From positions 62,001 through 126,000 of the forward strand of contig NZ_RJVQ01000005.1 of the NCBI RefSeq assembly GCF_003856525.1: a stretch of DNA of 64,000 nucleotides, written 5' to 3'. The stretch's first letter is position 1, and every line of letters begins with the position of its first letter. The notes beneath the pieces were generated by a model, which ran no database searches, was not told where the DNA came from, and saw nothing but the letters and a program-made list of their open reading frames with translations. A program made the position numbers and the translations under genes. Below are positions 62,987 through 64,000 of this stretch, one piece after another. This stretch comes from Vibrio viridaestus (GTDB taxonomy: Bacteria > Pseudomonadota > Gammaproteobacteria > Enterobacterales > Vibrionaceae).

Positions 62987-64000
62987 ATGGCAAAACAAAA
63001 GTCGATTAAAAAAAGACTCATCAATCTCATCTCACTCGCATTAATCGGCATTTTATCCATCCTATTCCTATTGATTGATATTAATTTAGACGATTGGGCA
63101 GAAATGCAATTTAGCAATGAGATTAAGAGTCAAACCTATATTCTCAAGTCGATGATCGCCCTAAATGAAAACAAACCCCAATTAATAGAAGAACGCGATA
63201 TTCTGTCTGATGATAATATTAATGAGATTTATTATCAGGTATGGCTAAATAATCGCTCAGTTGAGAAATCGAATAATTTGCCAACTAACCAAAGTGTCGA
63301 GCTAATAAAGTATGATATTCCGTTAAATACGTCACGCACCATTAATGTCACGCTTCCTAATGGCGATGATGGTCTTGCAACACTCTCTAAATTTACGCTG
63401 TCAGAAAACGACCATCGAGAATTCTATTTGACCGTTTATAACTCCGAGAAGAAATTAAATAAAGTCCTCTACACTATCGATATCGCTCTCATATTTAGCT
63501 TTATCATCACTTTGCTTCTTGTGCGCCTCTTTGCCCGTAAAATTACACTCAATGGTCTGAAACCCCTGTCAGAGCTTAATGATGAAATCATCAAAACAAC
63601 AAAATCCCCACTGAAACCACTGCTACTGACCGACCCCAACATTGAAGAAATCTATCCGATCTACCAATCCTTCAACCATTACATCACGCACAACCAAAAT
63701 TTAATGCAGAACGAAAAGCGGATCACAAGTGATATTGCGCATGAGCTAAAGACACCAATCGCTGAAATTATTACACTTGCCGAAGTGCACCAAAAATTCC
63801 CTGACGATCCCCGTATTGCAGAAACATTTACTCAGGATGTCCTCGATATCGCGCGTGAAATGAAAAATCTGGTGAGTGGTTTACTGTCATTGCAAAAGTT
63901 TGAGCAAGAAGATTTTTCATGCAACGAATCGGTGAATCTTTGCCAGCAACTTCATGAAACAGCAGAAAAGCTAGCTCTAGATACTACGCAGTTAGATGTA
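62987..64000 (+). CDS. Two-component sensor histidine kinase (right end cut by window)
   Basis: The frame is open from ATG 62987 to the window edge (338 codons) and reads MAKQKSIKKRL..., so only the N-terminal part is seen. Two helices (~11-32 and ~168-190) flank a ~135-residue periplasmic sensor, followed by a HAMP-like linker. The H-box is TSDIAHELKTPIAEI with phospho-acceptor H252. The ATP-binding domain lies beyond the window. It lies 2 bp after the response regulator, so the two form a pair. The signal is unknown; the neighbouring chemoreceptor is divergent. Confidence 0.9.
   Translation, partial: MAKQKSIKKRLINLISLALIGILSILFLLIDINLDDWAEMQFSNEIKSQTYILKSMIALNENKPQLIEERDILSDDNINEIYYQVWLNNRSVEKSNNLPTNQSVELIKYDIPLNTSRTINVTLPNGDDGLATLSKFTLSENDHREFYLTVYNSEKKLNKVLYTIDIALIFSFIITLLLVRLFARKITLNGLKPLSELNDEIIKTTKSPLKPLLLTDPNIEEIYPIYQSFNHYITHNQNLMQNEKRITSDIAHELKTPIAEIITLAEVHQKFPDDPRIAETFTQDVLDIAREMKNLVSGLLSLQKFEQEDFSCNESVNLCQQLHETAEKLALDTTQLDV

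Overview
The window looks like chromosomal DNA of a gammaproteobacterium, most likely a Vibrio or close relative. The support is family-level resemblance only: a UPF0319 (DUF2057) protein, Vibrio-style small hypothetical proteins, cysM beside a sulfate ABC operon, several chemoreceptors and TRAP transporters. I saw no rRNA, tRNA, CRISPR array, insertion sequence or prophage. The dominant theme is uptake and breakdown of purines and ureides.

Layout. (1) 1-9.1 kb: the end of a TetR-type gene, a 2-oxoglutarate/Fe(II) oxygenase of the isopenicillin-N-synthase family, a RutR-like regulator, a BMP-type nucleoside ABC transporter (ATPase, two permeases, binding protein) and guanine deaminase. Two near-identical RutR-type palindromes (2679-2694 and 7638-7653) tie the transporter and the deaminase into one probable regulon. 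(2) 9.1-12.9 kb: housekeeping and hypothetical genes (Bcr/CflA exporter, DUF2057, GNAT, VanZ). (3) 12.9-27.2 kb: a large ureide (allantoin) locus. A ten-gene leftward run encodes a polar-amino-acid-type ABC transporter, an RpiR regulator, an SBF-like carrier, an amidase, an HpxW-like Ntn-hydrolase, an HpxJ/PucG-like aminotransferase and an AllC/HpxK-like amidohydrolase. Beyond it lie an NCS1 allantoin-type permease and, divergently, a GntR regulator, allantoin racemase and PuuE-type allantoinase (an hpxS-A-B-C arrangement), with TTGTATACAA palindromes in the divergent promoter. Together they can be read as allantoin -> allantoate -> ureidoglycine -> oxalurate -> oxamate/oxalate. No oxamate carbamoyltransferase (FdrA type) is visible, so the amidase is a candidate for the oxalurate step.

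(4) 27.2-34.7 kb: a soluble PAS-PAS chemoreceptor, a CPBP protease, an EAL protein with altered catalytic residues, an Rrf2 regulator and a NicO/DUF1007 metal-transport pair with a long His-Asp repeat. (5) 35-40 kb: cysM and the divergent sbp-cysTWA sulfate uptake operon. (6) 40-47.7 kb: amidase, DUF2848 protein and a TRAP transporter, followed by two related LysR regulators flanking a DUF1445 (YcsI) hydro-lyase-like gene; this looks like an uncharacterised catabolic module for an amide or lactam acid. (7) 47.7-57.1 kb: small metal-related-looking proteins, an XRE/MFS divergent pair, and a LysR / coniferyl-aldehyde-dehydrogenase-like / DJ-1-like / TRAP cluster. (8) 57.3-64 kb: small hypothetical proteins, an ABM-type and a cupin protein, a dCache chemoreceptor and an OmpR-type two-component system whose kinase runs off the right edge.

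All assignments come from reading the sequence. No database search was run, and substrate assignments for transporters and amidases are inference.
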